This document shows positions 42,401-50,872 of a DNA stretch of 64,000 nt, piece after piece. Origin of the DNA: a bacterium (GTDB lineage: Bacteria; Armatimonadota; Zipacnadia; Zipacnadales; Zipacnadaceae); contig JAUVZM010000002.1 of the NCBI GenBank assembly GCA_030602615.1, positions 61,427 to 125,426 on the forward strand, in the 5' to 3' direction. The position numbers were made by a program, and so were the translations under genes. Numbering within the stretch: the first letter of the stretch is position 1; every line of letters begins with the position of its first letter. The notes beneath the pieces were generated by a model. The model worked only from the letters and a program-made list of their open reading frames with translations, ran no database searches and had not been told where the DNA came from.

Positions 42401-44489
42401 CATCATATTCTACCTGGCACTGCTGTTACCGTTTGCTTTCTTTACCGAACGATTGTTGATTGCAGCTCCCAGTATTACCGGGCAAATTGCCGGCAGTCTG
42501 GGTGTGTTCCTGGTTGTCTTCACTATCATTGCGCTGGTTCACCCGGCCTTTGCCATTACCTTTACACCTGCCATTATTCTGCTGGCTTTCATCATCTTGG
42601 CGCTCACTGTCGTGGTGGTGGGTATTATCGTCCAGAAGTTCGAGGAGCAGATGCAGGCCATCCGCTATCAGCAGACCGGTATGCATAGTGCCGACGTCGG
42701 CCGCCTGGGCGCCTCAGCGGCTGCCTTTAATCTGGGGATATCAAATATGCGCCGCCGGAAGGTGCGGACTTTGCTCACAGCCACCACATTGGTGTTGCTG
42801 ACCTTCACGGTTCTGTCGTTCACTTCGATAGTACAGCGCACTCGCACTACCAAGCTGCTCCTGCCCCGGTTTGCTGAATACGATGGCGTAATGATCCGTG
42901 ACCTGGGCTGGCTGCCGGTTGGCGAGGCTACTGAGCGGATCCTTAGCAACGAGTTTGGCGGCGAGCATTCGGTGGCCGCCCGTAGCTGGTACTACTCCGG
43001 CAGTCCCCAGCAGCAGTCATTTGTGGCTATCCGTCGCGGTAGTCAGGCCTATAATGCTACCGCCCTGCTCGGCCTGATGCCTGGCGAGGTTCAAGTAACT
43101 GGAATTGACAGAGCCGTGCGCAAGGGGGGGCGATGGTTCGAACCAGGTGAAAAGGACGTCTGCCTGTTGCCTGATGGGGTGGCTAGTCACCTCGAGGTTA
43201 GTCCCGAACAAGTTGGCACGGCCACTGTCAGCATATTCGGCAAAGAGCTGCGCGTTATCGGTATTGTCGATTCGGGGGAATTGAGCAAACTGACCGATTT
43301 GGACGGCGAGGCCCTCACTCCGGTTGACTTTATGGTCAGTCAGCAGCAGTTTGGGCAGCAGGGCGAGCAGCAGACTGTAGTTCGGAAACGCTCGAAGGCC
43401 GAACAGCGCCGTGAATATATCCACTTAGCTCCTGATCAGACGGCCGTGGTTCCCTACAGCTTCTTGCTGAATATGGGCGGGACGCTGCGCTCAGTGGCAA
43501 TCGGTATGGACGATTCTGCGGTAGTTACCAATGTATTGGACGAACTTGTCCAACGCATTGATCTTAACATATACGGCGGCGTTGAAGGACGGACGTATCT
43601 GTGCAGCTCCATCGGCACTACCGGCTTCAGCGGTATGACCGATCTGATTATACCTATCCTCATAGCAGCCGCTATCGTTCTTAATACGATGCTAGGTTCA
43701 GTCTATGAGCGGGTGCGCGAAATATATATTTATAGTTCTCTGGGGCTGGCTCCCACCCACGTTGCCGCGCTGTTCGTGGCCGAAGCCAGTGTCTATGCTA
43801 TCCTGGGCGCTATTGTCGGCTACCTGTTGGGTCAGGTCACCGCCCGGGTCCTGGTGCGAACCGACCTGGTAACTGGACTTAATCTGAACTACTCGTCGCT
43901 GTCAGCGGTCCTGTCTACTCTCATTATTATGGCTACAGTGCTGGCCTCAGTCATTTACCCGGCGCGACGAGCCTCAGACATCGCTATGCCCGGTATCGAA
44001 CGGCGCTGGGCGATGCCCGAGCCTGAAGGCGACAGGATGCACATCGTGCTACCCTTCACGGTCACTGGTGACCAGGCCCTGGGCGTGAATATGTACCTGC
44101 ACGAGTACTTCACTGCCCATACTGACTACTCGTTAGGCCAGTTTTCCACTGATGAAATTGGCCTGGCCCACCGGACCTATGACTATGGAAAAGGCTATGC
44201 TCTGGAGTCGATGGTGTGGTTGGCCCCCTACGACTTGGGAGTCTCGGAGAAGCTGACCATTGGGACTATACCGACCGAAGATGAGGAGATCTTTGAAATT
44301 CACGCCGACATCCTACGGGTCAGCGGCGATGATGCCTCCTGGCTGCGTGTTACCCGCAATTTCATAAATATTCTCAGAAAGCAGTACCTGCTGTGGCGAA
44401 CGTTCCCGACTGCACAGAAGGAGGAATACGGCCAGAGAGCCGAAGAGCTGCTGGCCGAGGGCTCGTCACAGACTGAGGTTGAGGTATAG
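39480..44489 (+). CDS. Giant FtsX permease with a degenerate M28-peptidase-like domain
   Basis: About 1669 residues from the ATG at 39480; GTG at 39474 or 39441 is also open and the start is uncertain. A signal anchor is followed by an M28-type preamble (S-R-V-T-G-Y-P-G-Y-E-Q-A-A), a PA-like insert, and an M28 core near 260-335. Its metal ligands are replaced: Y-Y-D-S for H-x-D-S, G-A-E-N-A-S-S for G-x-D-D-N-A-S-G, and A-G-H-F-E-G-L for G-E-E-x-G-L. A helical segment (about 360-510), a second extracytoplasmic part, and four helices (about 970-1065) follow. Then comes an FtsX unit: R-R-R-K-V-R-T-L-L-T, an external domain, and three helices with Y-E-R-V-R-E-I-Y-I-Y-S-S-L-G-L. A 170-residue tail is probably cytoplasmic. 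Likely a non-hydrolytic substrate-binding or gating subunit of the ABC complex. Confidence 0.82.
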   Translation: MRYWRGSSVLIGVLGWLLISGVWTGAQIEEPVLTSETDYEAVAGLVSRDEIAQTIERLAAADSRVTGYPGYEQAARHVEQRFRALELQDVTVEEFTTLVPWSDPERGPAATVATTDGHEREILPIWPNLVRCPKTPPGGLTGKLIYAGNGELRSFNGLEVIDSIVMVDFNCGNRWFNAPLLGAQAVLFIEPNTTLRGEAEEKFLSMPVNIPRFWVPKETADYLLARLTANPDTQVTVKCDMEWKEVTAKNITGRIQGTDPRLSKQQVVLQAYYDSISITPTQAPGAENASSIAALFQLIKAFKQHPPKRSVVFLATAGHFEGLAGTKNFVRERIRGARSDTHVKRLFNVAQEAREGIENITRRLWTEPVGQYHLQRQPRPLDEQLRGLRPLLGKVNAAAEKADLLHRVVEYARRTDPNAGKLVAYQLTEEEIAERKRLVDKFDSRVSQIKQAAVKVQSAIKQAQSLSPDDSDERKNTALEKTKEAINDLTAALDFSEENIYLWFSVDLSSHNDTLGLFYKAYYYNYGEGDQWRFSDVGKKAREYAELIGRELSISAQEHFVDGINAIKGKEWHTHMAGHLALSSEVATLAGIPGLGFATVDDSRPLVDTALDLPEAVDVDNLVVQTQLLSCLLVDLISLEQPDDIYEIDLADNFVEVKGRLVEFDPQEATFPDKSVARAVALARPRRKTCMGVRGQAFDMSSPIPAEDENAEQASRGIHGKRGARYCLVGLPNVRAVGDKVTVEGYKLDEQTGAIRMAPDQGVNGAKAEPIEFALNQPIKPATVVLFHCRPMAIYDMIDQRFFELLSEIYVYDSVSDAAPTEYGYALPLPARELTSSYEPVAVVFAPPGMRVKVTMGASLLGLQFLLINATEDTPIGAGYLVDANPSLYATPYRVALDMWRLDEYRMSRLEKHGIENDRLQDVHSQARKELDNAASFLRARQYDEFFSRARSAWSKESSAYPQVRSTENDVIKGIIFYLALLLPFAFFTERLLIAAPSITGQIAGSLGVFLVVFTIIALVHPAFAITFTPAIILLAFIILALTVVVVGIIVQKFEEQMQAIRYQQTGMHSADVGRLGASAAAFNLGISNMRRRKVRTLLTATTLVLLTFTVLSFTSIVQRTRTTKLLLPRFAEYDGVMIRDLGWLPVGEATERILSNEFGGEHSVAARSWYYSGSPQQQSFVAIRRGSQAYNATALLGLMPGEVQVTGIDRAVRKGGRWFEPGEKDVCLLPDGVASHLEVSPEQVGTATVSIFGKELRVIGIVDSGELSKLTDLDGEALTPVDFMVSQQQFGQQGEQQTVVRKRSKAEQRREYIHLAPDQTAVVPYSFLLNMGGTLRSVAIGMDDSAVVTNVLDELVQRIDLNIYGGVEGRTYLCSSIGTTGFSGMTDLIIPILIAAAIVLNTMLGSVYERVREIYIYSSLGLAPTHVAALFVAEASVYAILGAIVGYLLGQVTARVLVRTDLVTGLNLNYSSLSAVLSTLIIMATVLASVIYPARRASDIAMPGIERRWAMPEPEGDRMHIVLPFTVTGDQALGVNMYLHEYFTAHTDYSLGQFSTDEIGLAHRTYDYGKGYALESMVWLAPYDLGVSEKLTIGTIPTEDEEIFEIHADILRVSGDDASWLRVTRNFINILRKQYLLWRTFPTAQKEEYGQRAEELLAEGSSQTEVEV

Positions 44490-44563
44490 CTGGTGTGAGG
44501 CTATGCCAGTGAGGTCCGAAGTGTTGTCGAGTTGAGAGTTTGCCGTCCTGTCGGAGGTGCCGT

Positions 44564-46549
44564 GTGGCGCATACAGACCCCGAAATAGAACTATACCGCA
44601 ACTTGATGGACCAGCCTGATGAATTTGTTGACGGTTTCGGTACCAAGGCCGTTCTTGGGTCGCTGTTCGTCGGGTTTGTGATGATGCCGGGCGCTATTTA
44701 CCTGGGGCTGATGGCCGGCCAGACTCTCGGGCCCGCTGCTGAGTGGACAACCATCATTCTGTTCACCGAAATCGCCCGGCGTTCGTACGTCAGTATGTCG
44801 CGCGCTGAGGTCTATATTCTGTATTATATCGCGGCTTCGCTGGCCTCGATGGAGGGTGGGCTTGCGCTTGCTGGCGGCGCCTTTGCCGGCTCTATGTGGA
44901 TGCAGTATTTCGTCCGCTCACCCGCAGCTAAGGGCATGGGTATCGCCAGCCGCGTGCCTACCTGGGTTGTTCCTCCGGCTGACTCTCCGGCACTGGCCCA
45001 GCGGACCTTCTTGCATGAGCACTGGGTGATTCCTATCGTGCTCACGGTGGTCGGACGCTTGCTGGGACGGATGGTCTGGTTCGGTATGGGCTACTCGATG
45101 TTCCGCATCACCTCTGATTACGAAAACTTGCCCTTCCCGTTCGCTGCCATTACTGCTCAGGGTGCGACCGCATTGGCTGAGGCCAGCAGCAAGGAGGAAA
45201 CCTGGCGCTGGCGCACCTTCTCCATTGGCGCAATGATTGGTTTGGTTTTCGGCGTTATCTACCTGGGCATCCCGACCATCACTGGTGTGATTATGACCGA
45301 ACCGGTTCAGCTCATTCCGATCCCTTGGGTAGACTTGACCCGAACCACCGAGAGTGTCCTGCCGGCTGTGCCGATGGGCTTTATGACCAACCTCGGTGAG
45401 ATCATCAGCGGCTTCGTCGTGCCCTTCTGGGCTGTTGTGGGTAGCTTTATTGCGGCTGTAGGTATGGCGATTGTCAACCCGATGTTGTTCAAGGCCGGTA
45501 TCCTCCACACCTGGCGACCCGGCATGGATACCATCAACACCATGTTCTACAACCAGATCGATTTCTACTTCAGCGTCGGAATTGGTGCTTCCCTCGCCGT
45601 GGCCGTTATGGGCTTCTACGAGATATACAGGAAATGGCGTTACGACCGCCAGGCCCGAGAACGCGGCGAAGTTACGCGTGGGGGATGGGTGGTCCCCAAG
45701 GGCCGCGGTGATCTGCCCCTGTGGATTCCTATTGGCGTTTACGCAGTTGCAGCATTGGCGTATGTTGTGCTTTGCGCCATCCTGGTGCCCAATTTTCCGG
45801 TGTTCATCATTGCAGGGTTTGCCTTCTTGATCAGTCCTTTTGAATCCTATATTAACGCGCGCATGATCGGCATGACGGGCCAGTTCCTGGGTGTGCCAAT
45901 GGTCAGGGAGGCCACCATTATTTTCAGTGGTTACAGGGGTGTTGACATCTGGTTTGCGCCGATACCCCGGTTCAATGTGGGCGGGGCCGCCCAGGAATTC
46001 CGCGTGCTGGAGTTGACTGGTAACAAGATCATCAGTCTGGTGAAAGCCGAACTGATAATGTTGCCGATCAGTATCTTGTGCAGTTTGCTGTTCTGGCAAT
46101 TCATCTGGCGGCTGGCCCCTGTTCCCTCGTCGTACTATCCGTACGCCCAGAAGATGTGGCCGCTCAGTGCCTTGCAGCAGGGCCTGTGGCTGACCTCCAC
46201 CGTCAATCCCGAAACCAGTGTCTTCTACAAGGCGTGGAACGAAAGCTTCGCCATTGGCGGGTTTGTGGTGGCATTGGGCCTTTACGCGGGACTGTCCGCC
46301 TTGCGCCTGCCTATCCTGCTGATTTACGGCGTGGTGCGGGGCTTCGGCATCTTGCCCCACTCTGTCATCCCGCAAATGATCGGGGCGCTGATTAGCCAGT
46401 TCTACTTCATACCCAGGTTCGGGGCGCGCCGCTGGAAACTCTACGCGACCGTGCTTGCCGCTGGCTTTGCCTGCGGAATGGGCCTGATCGGAATGGGTAC
46501 TATTGCCCTGGCGCTGATCGGAAAAGCCGTCTCGCAGATGCCGTACTAG
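44564..46549 (+). CDS. DUF6785/OPT-like multi-pass transporter
   Basis: About 661 residues from a GTG with CGGAGG 6 bases upstream (a TTG at 44540 is open but has no ribosome site). About 14 membrane segments. S-R-A-E-V-Y-I-L-Y-Y near residue 75, V-P-T-W-V-V-P-P near 130, and the end I-P-R-F-G-A-R-R-W-K-L followed by G-M-G-L-I-G-M-G resemble the DUF6785/DUF6784 proteins, distantly related to oligopeptide (OPT) transporters. It follows the giant permease by 74 bases on the same strand. Genes of these two kinds appear together in other uncultivated lineages as far as remembered. The substrate is unknown; peptide or lipid-linked glycan are both possible. Confidence 0.7.
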   Translation: MAHTDPEIELYRNLMDQPDEFVDGFGTKAVLGSLFVGFVMMPGAIYLGLMAGQTLGPAAEWTTIILFTEIARRSYVSMSRAEVYILYYIAASLASMEGGLALAGGAFAGSMWMQYFVRSPAAKGMGIASRVPTWVVPPADSPALAQRTFLHEHWVIPIVLTVVGRLLGRMVWFGMGYSMFRITSDYENLPFPFAAITAQGATALAEASSKEETWRWRTFSIGAMIGLVFGVIYLGIPTITGVIMTEPVQLIPIPWVDLTRTTESVLPAVPMGFMTNLGEIISGFVVPFWAVVGSFIAAVGMAIVNPMLFKAGILHTWRPGMDTINTMFYNQIDFYFSVGIGASLAVAVMGFYEIYRKWRYDRQARERGEVTRGGWVVPKGRGDLPLWIPIGVYAVAALAYVVLCAILVPNFPVFIIAGFAFLISPFESYINARMIGMTGQFLGVPMVREATIIFSGYRGVDIWFAPIPRFNVGGAAQEFRVLELTGNKIISLVKAELIMLPISILCSLLFWQFIWRLAPVPSSYYPYAQKMWPLSALQQGLWLTSTVNPETSVFYKAWNESFAIGGFVVALGLYAGLSALRLPILLIYGVVRGFGILPHSVIPQMIGALISQFYFIPRFGARRWKLYATVLAAGFACGMGLIGMGTIALALIGKAVSQMPY

Positions 46550-46572
46550 CCCGCCGGCTGTTGGGGCCGTCA

Positions 46573-47049
46573 CTAATAGGGGAAAGATCTTTCCGGAACA
46601 TCCGGCCAATCCCCGCCCACGCTGGTCACCAGCCAGCGACCGCTTTGCTTGCTTAGCTCTACCCACATGGCCAGGTGCATGGTTGGGCGGGGACTGTCGG
46701 TATCAATCCACACGTCCACATCAAGCTCCACGCGGGCATCCTTGCCGCTAACCTCCCGCGCCCCCAGCACCGGAGTGATTCTGATGGTTCTGACCTGGCG
46801 AAATCCGGCCAGGACCGCCCGCCGCAGCTCCCTCTTACTGAAGGTGCCGTCGGCGTAGTCTTCTGAAACCGCCTGCATCAGGCCTCCGAGGTCTCGCTGC
46901 TCAATGGCTCGTTCGGTGCGCGCCAGCAGATCAATTATCTGCTGCCGGTCAGTCTTCTGTGGGCGAACAAGCCACCAGACAGCCACGATAACGACAGCCA
47001 ACCCTATAAGCCCTGCTATCAGGAAAAGGGTGCGGCGCGAGATGGTCAT
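46573..47049 (-). CDS. Membrane-anchored NTF2-like protein
   Basis: 158 residues from the ATG at 47049 (GAGG 8 bases upstream). One N-terminal membrane helix (residues 8-28) and a compact alpha/beta domain: L-L-A-R-T-E-R-A-I-E-Q-R-D-L-G-G-L-M-Q-A-V-S-E-D-Y then beta strands with R-V-E-L-D-V-D-V-W-I-D and L-A-M-W-V-E-L-S-K. This is the layout of NTF2/SnoaL-like domains, with no catalytic residues evident. It is convergent with the transporter gene (23 bases between stops). Function unknown. Confidence 0.7.
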   Translation of the reverse strand: MTISRRTLFLIAGLIGLAVVIVAVWWLVRPQKTDRQQIIDLLARTERAIEQRDLGGLMQAVSEDYADGTFSKRELRRAVLAGFRQVRTIRITPVLGAREVSGKDARVELDVDVWIDTDSPRPTMHLAMWVELSKQSGRWLVTSVGGDWPDVPERSFPY

Positions 47050-47204
47050 TTCCCTTGCCTCTTTCAGCGGTCTATTGCACGCTACCTGCGGACGTGCGGA
47101 GTCGGGTTGACAAGCCCAATTGATTGGCTGTAGTGTAAGTATACCCACCGAATGAGCACATTATTGAGAGTCCACCGTATATAGGTACTCGAGGAGGGAT
47201 GGCA

Positions 47205-47840
47205 GTGAGCAGAGCTACTTTGCTTTATCCAGCAGCGTTGTTGTTTCTATCGTTGGTGGCAGTCGGCACGGTGGGCTGCCGGCCCGAACAAAAGGCACCA
47301 CCAACGCAGCCGCCGGGAGTCACCAAGCCGTCTCCCCAGCCGACAACACAGCCTGCAGAGGAGGAGGGTAAGACTGCAATGGAGATTACCAGTGAGGCCT
47401 TCGCGCAGGGCGAGCGTCTGCCTGACAAATACGCCCGCGAGCACCAGGACCTCAGCCCCCCACTGAAATGGTCAGGCTTGCCTGAGCAAGCCGTCGAGCT
47501 TGCCGTAATCTGCGACGATCCCGACGCGCCCGTGGGCACCTGGACTCACTGGCTGCTCTGGGGGTTGTCGCCTGACCGGACCGAGCTGCCCGAGGGGATT
47601 GAGCCAAAGCAGACTCTGCCCAATCTGGATGGTGCTAAGCAGGGCACAAATGATTCTGGCGATATCGGCTATGGCGGCCCACAACCACCTCGGGGGACGA
47701 CGCACCGCTACTTCTTCCGGCTGTATGCCCTCAGTGAGCCGCTGGCGTTGAGCCCGGGAGCTAAGGCCAGCGAAGTCCACGCCGCTCTCGAGGGCAAGGT
47801 TATTACCAGAGCCGAGACTATGGCCACGTACTCTCGCTAA
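47205..47840 (+). CDS. PEBP (YbhB/YbcL-type) lipoprotein
   Basis: About 211 residues. GTG at 47205 is preferred because AGGAGG is 7 bases upstream; the ATG at 47199 is only one base from that site. A lipobox (V-G-T-V-G-C) anchors the protein to a membrane. A Pro/Thr linker leads to the phosphatidylethanolamine-binding fold: L-S-P-P-L-K-W-S-G-L-P, I-C-D-D-P-D-A-P-V-G-T-W-T-H-W, and the G-Y-G-G-P-Q-P-P-R-G-T-T-H-R-Y-F ligand site. Bacterial members have no firm role. cysK follows by 45 bases. Confidence 0.88.
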   Translation: MSRATLLYPAALLFLSLVAVGTVGCRPEQKAPPTQPPGVTKPSPQPTTQPAEEEGKTAMEITSEAFAQGERLPDKYAREHQDLSPPLKWSGLPEQAVELAVICDDPDAPVGTWTHWLLWGLSPDRTELPEGIEPKQTLPNLDGAKQGTNDSGDIGYGGPQPPRGTTHRYFFRLYALSEPLALSPGAKASEVHAALEGKVITRAETMATYSR

Positions 47841-47885
47841 GCTAACTGGCCCAACAGCGAGTCTCGTCAAAGGAGATTAGAACCA

Positions 47886-48830
47886 GTGTCAAAGGATGCC
47901 ATCTCGCACAGCGTCGAGGCGCTCATCGGTAATACTCCGCTGGTCAGGCTAGCTCATCTGGCCGATGATGCCGGAGCTGTGGCGCTGGCCAAGTGTGAGT
48001 TTACCAACCCCGGCGGTAGCGTCAAGGACCGCATTGCTCTGTATATGATTGAGGCTGCTGAACGTGACGGACTGATTACGCCCGGCCACAGCACGCTCGT
48101 CGAGCCGACCAGCGGCAACACCGGCATCGGTCTGGCGGTGGTTGCAGCAGCCCGTGGTTATGAGCTGATCCTGACTATGCCAGAGAGCATGAGCCGCGAG
48201 CGCCGGCGTCTGCTGCGGGCCTACGGAGCTGAGTTGATTCTCACGCCGGCCGAAGGGGGCATGGCTGCGGCGATTGCGCGTGCCGAGGCCGTCGTCGCGG
48301 AGCTGCCCGATGCCTTTATGCCCCAGCAGTTTGAAAACCCCGCCAATCCTCAGGCCCACCGCGACACTACCGCTGAGGAAATCTGGCAGCAGACGGCGGG
48401 GGAGATTGATATATTCGTAGCGGGCGTGGGCACCGGCGGCACTATCACCGGCGTGGCCAGTGCCCTTAAGCCCCGCAAACCCAGTCTGCAGGCTATTGCA
48501 GTCGAGCCAGCCGACTCCCCGGTGCTGTCCGGAGGCCAGCCGGGCCCCCATGGCATCCAGGGCATCGGCGCCGGCTTTGTGCCTGCGGTGCTCCGCACTG
48601 ACTTGCTCGACGAGGTCATCCCGTGCCCCATGGAGGATGCTTTCGCTGTGGCTCGGCGCCTGGCAACCGAGGAGGGCCTGCTGGTAGGCATCTCCTCTGG
48701 CGCCAACGTCTGGGCCGCCTTGCAGGTAGCTCGCCGCCCCGAAAACGCCGGCAAGACCATTGTCACCGTCCTGTGTGATACCGGCGAGCGCTACCTGTCG
48801 GGGGAGCTATTTGCTGAATCACCGAAATGA
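47886..48830 (+). CDS. cysK: Cysteine synthase
   Basis: 314 residues, fold type II PLP enzyme making cysteine from O-acetylserine and sulfide. The PLP lysine is in [10 protein letters not shown], the substrate loop is [10 protein letters not shown], and the phosphate-binding [10 protein letters not shown] is at about 180. The C-terminal S-S-G-A-N and D-T-G-E-R-Y-L-S motifs are standard. Start GTG behind AAAGGAG. Its stop overlaps the next ATG (ATGA). CysK versus CysM is not separated by these motifs. Confidence 0.93.
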   Translation: MSKDAISHSVEALIGNTPLVRLAHLADDAGAVALAKCEFTNPGGSVKDRIALYMIEAAERDGLITPGHSTLVEPTSGNTGIGLAVVAAARGYELILTMPESMSRERRRLLRAYGAELILTPAEGGMAAAIARAEAVVAELPDAFMPQQFENPANPQAHRDTTAEEIWQQTAGEIDIFVAGVGTGGTITGVASALKPRKPSLQAIAVEPADSPVLSGGQPGPHGIQGIGAGFVPAVLRTDLLDEVIPCPMEDAFAVARRLATEEGLLVGISSGANVWAALQVARRPENAGKTIVTVLCDTGERYLSGELFAESPK

Positions 48831-49702
48831 ACCGCTGGCACGAGGCAATATTGGGCATGCTGTTGGCAGTTGCTTTAGTGGTAGGATGCCGCACGTTGCA
48901 AGATCCCAGTTGGGCGGCACCAACCCGCAGGGCCTCCGACTACCCCTGGCCTAAGACGGAAGAAAGCTACACGCCTTTGGCTGGGTGCTTTCCCCCGCCA
49001 GCAGGCTTTCAGGGCTCTCCGGTGGCCGAGGGTAGTTGGAAGCAGTGGCTGCGCAATCTGCCCATGCGTCGCGCAGGAACGCCGGTGCGCAGTCGCAGTG
49101 GCTCAGTCATTCTTCCAGCTAACAGCGCGATGCTGGCGGGCGTCATTGATCTGGATATCTACACGAATCAGGAATGCGCCGATGTGATTATGCGGCTGTG
49201 GGCTGAGTTTATGTGGTGGAAGGGCCGTCAGAGCGAGATCGTCTTCAACCTCACCTCCGATGGGGTTATCTCCTGGTCGAAGTGGAAGCAAGGCTATCGG
49301 CCCCACTTGCAGGGGAATAAGTTGGACTTCCGTCAAGACGCCGCGCCCAACGCCTCCCGGGAGAACTTTCAACGCTACCTCGAGGCGGTCTTTGCCTGGT
49401 GCGGGACTATTTCGCTGATCAAAGACAGTAACCCGGTGCTAGCTCACGACATCCAGGCCGGCGACTTCTTCATCCAAGCCGGCAGCCCCGGCCACGTAGT
49501 GTTGATTGTGGATCTGGTGCGCGACCAGGGTGGTCGAACGGAGGTATTGTTGCTGCAGGGTTATATGCCGGCACAGTCGGCACACATCCTGGCCCACGGC
49601 GGGCGCAATCCCTGGTTTGATTTGGTGCCCGACCAACCGGTAGACACTCCGCGGTGGGGAGCCTTCCAGTGGTCTGATCTGCGTCGAATGAAAACCCGAT
49701 AA
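48827..49702 (+). CDS. DUF4846 family lipoprotein
   Basis: 291 residues. The signal peptide ends in a lipobox (A-L-V-V-G-C). The mature part matches DUF4846 as remembered: [36 protein letters not shown], and near the end [17 protein letters not shown] with [10 protein letters not shown]. The C-terminal G-S-P-G-H-V-V segment looks like an NlpC/P60-type His strand, but no nucleophile Cys is placed. It overlaps cysK by four bases. Confidence 0.82.
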   Translation: MNRWHEAILGMLLAVALVVGCRTLQDPSWAAPTRRASDYPWPKTEESYTPLAGCFPPPAGFQGSPVAEGSWKQWLRNLPMRRAGTPVRSRSGSVILPANSAMLAGVIDLDIYTNQECADVIMRLWAEFMWWKGRQSEIVFNLTSDGVISWSKWKQGYRPHLQGNKLDFRQDAAPNASRENFQRYLEAVFAWCGTISLIKDSNPVLAHDIQAGDFFIQAGSPGHVVLIVDLVRDQGGRTEVLLLQGYMPAQSAHILAHGGRNPWFDLVPDQPVDTPRWGAFQWSDLRRMKTR

Positions 49703-49746
49703 GGGGACGATCGTCGGAGCACACTTTCACTGCTGCTGGGCGTCCG

Positions 49747-50841
49747 TCAGCCGTAGGCACCGAATTCGTGATAGGCCTCAATCAAAGCCAGGACGTTCTC
49801 TACCGGGGTGTCCGCCTGGATTTTGTGGCTGGTGCCCGCGATGAATCCGCCATCGGGCTTCATAGTCTCAAACAGGCGCTTGACTTGCTCCCGCACCTCC
49901 TCTGCTGTCCCCCGTGGCAGGGTTGTTTGGACGCTCATCCCACCCTGGAATGCCAGATAGCGACCAAACTCCTGCTTGATGCGGTCGTGATCCATCCCGC
50001 GCACGGCCGGCTGCAGGCTCTGGAGTACGTCCAGCCCTGCGTCAATGAAGTCGGGGATAAACTCGACGATCGCCCCACACGTATGATGCATCACCGGCAC
50101 ATCATAGTGGTGGGCCAGCTCAATAAACGCCGCAAGGCCGGGCTTGAGCCACTTCCGCCAGTCTGCTACCGATATCATCGGCCCGTCCTGTGTGCCAAAG
50201 TCATCGCCGGTCATCAGCAAGTCAATCTCGCCCTGGGCTGTTTCCAGAATGCGCCGCTCGTACTCCAGGTAGAAGTCGCACAGGTGGGCGATGATGGCTT
50301 CGAAAAGTTCCGGCGCCAGCAGCATATCCATCAGAATCTGAGCAAAGCCGCGCAGGTACATAGCGGGCTTAAGCTGAGCAATACGATTAAGCCGGTCTCC
50401 CTCAAAGACGACGCAAGCCTCGCCACAAGCAGCACACTGCTGACTAATTACCGAATAGTCAAACCAGTCCGGTGCCGGCCACCCTTCATAGGCCGCCACA
50501 TCAGCAGCGGTCTGGCAGTCAGCCAGCGGATGGCGGACGACTTCCCAGTACCACTGCTGCCAGCCTTCTCTGGCTATCACCGTTTTCTTCCGTGGCACGC
50601 CCCACAGGTCGTATTGGATACCGTCCGGCTCAACTTCCAGAGTCGGACCGATATAGCGCGGCCCCTCGATGTAACGCAGGTCAACGCCAAATTCACACAG
50701 CAACTCCTCACGGTCTGCCAGACCCAGTTCGGCCAGCAGTTTCTCATCCATAGCCTGCGTGGACCAGAAGTCTACTGGCACCCGATCAGGCTCCTGGTGA
50801 GCCAAAGCAGTTTGTACCCGCTGTTGCGGAGTCATGGTCAT
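49747..50841 (-). CDS. Uroporphyrinogen-decarboxylase-like (MtaA/CmuA-type) protein
   Basis: 364 residues with the UroD barrel: T-P-Q-Q-R-V-Q-T-A-L-A-H-Q-E-P-D-R-V-P-V-D at the start, a M-T-G-D-D-F-G segment at about 210, and V-M-H-H-T-C-G-A-I near residue 255. The H-x-C arrangement is the zinc site of the cobamide-dependent methyltransferases MtaA and CmuA rather than true UroD. Members with this form are frequent in uncultivated bacteria and demethylate small compounds or have unknown roles. No corrinoid protein or heme genes lie nearby. No strong ribosome site precedes the ATG. Confidence 0.82.
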   Translation of the reverse strand: MTMTPQQRVQTALAHQEPDRVPVDFWSTQAMDEKLLAELGLADREELLCEFGVDLRYIEGPRYIGPTLEVEPDGIQYDLWGVPRKKTVIAREGWQQWYWEVVRHPLADCQTAADVAAYEGWPAPDWFDYSVISQQCAACGEACVVFEGDRLNRIAQLKPAMYLRGFAQILMDMLLAPELFEAIIAHLCDFYLEYERRILETAQGEIDLLMTGDDFGTQDGPMISVADWRKWLKPGLAAFIELAHHYDVPVMHHTCGAIVEFIPDFIDAGLDVLQSLQPAVRGMDHDRIKQEFGRYLAFQGGMSVQTTLPRGTAEEVREQVKRLFETMKPDGGFIAGTSHKIQADTPVENVLALIEAYHEFGAYG

Positions 50842-50872
50842 TTCGGTCTGCCGGGCATAACTTTTGCCCTCG

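Noticed and set aside
44918..46666. A 582-residue open frame antisense to the transporter gene
   Set aside because: It is rich in His, Gln, Gly and Asn without hydrophobic cores and mirrors the plus-strand transporter, whose membrane helices and ribosome site are convincing. It is a shadow frame.
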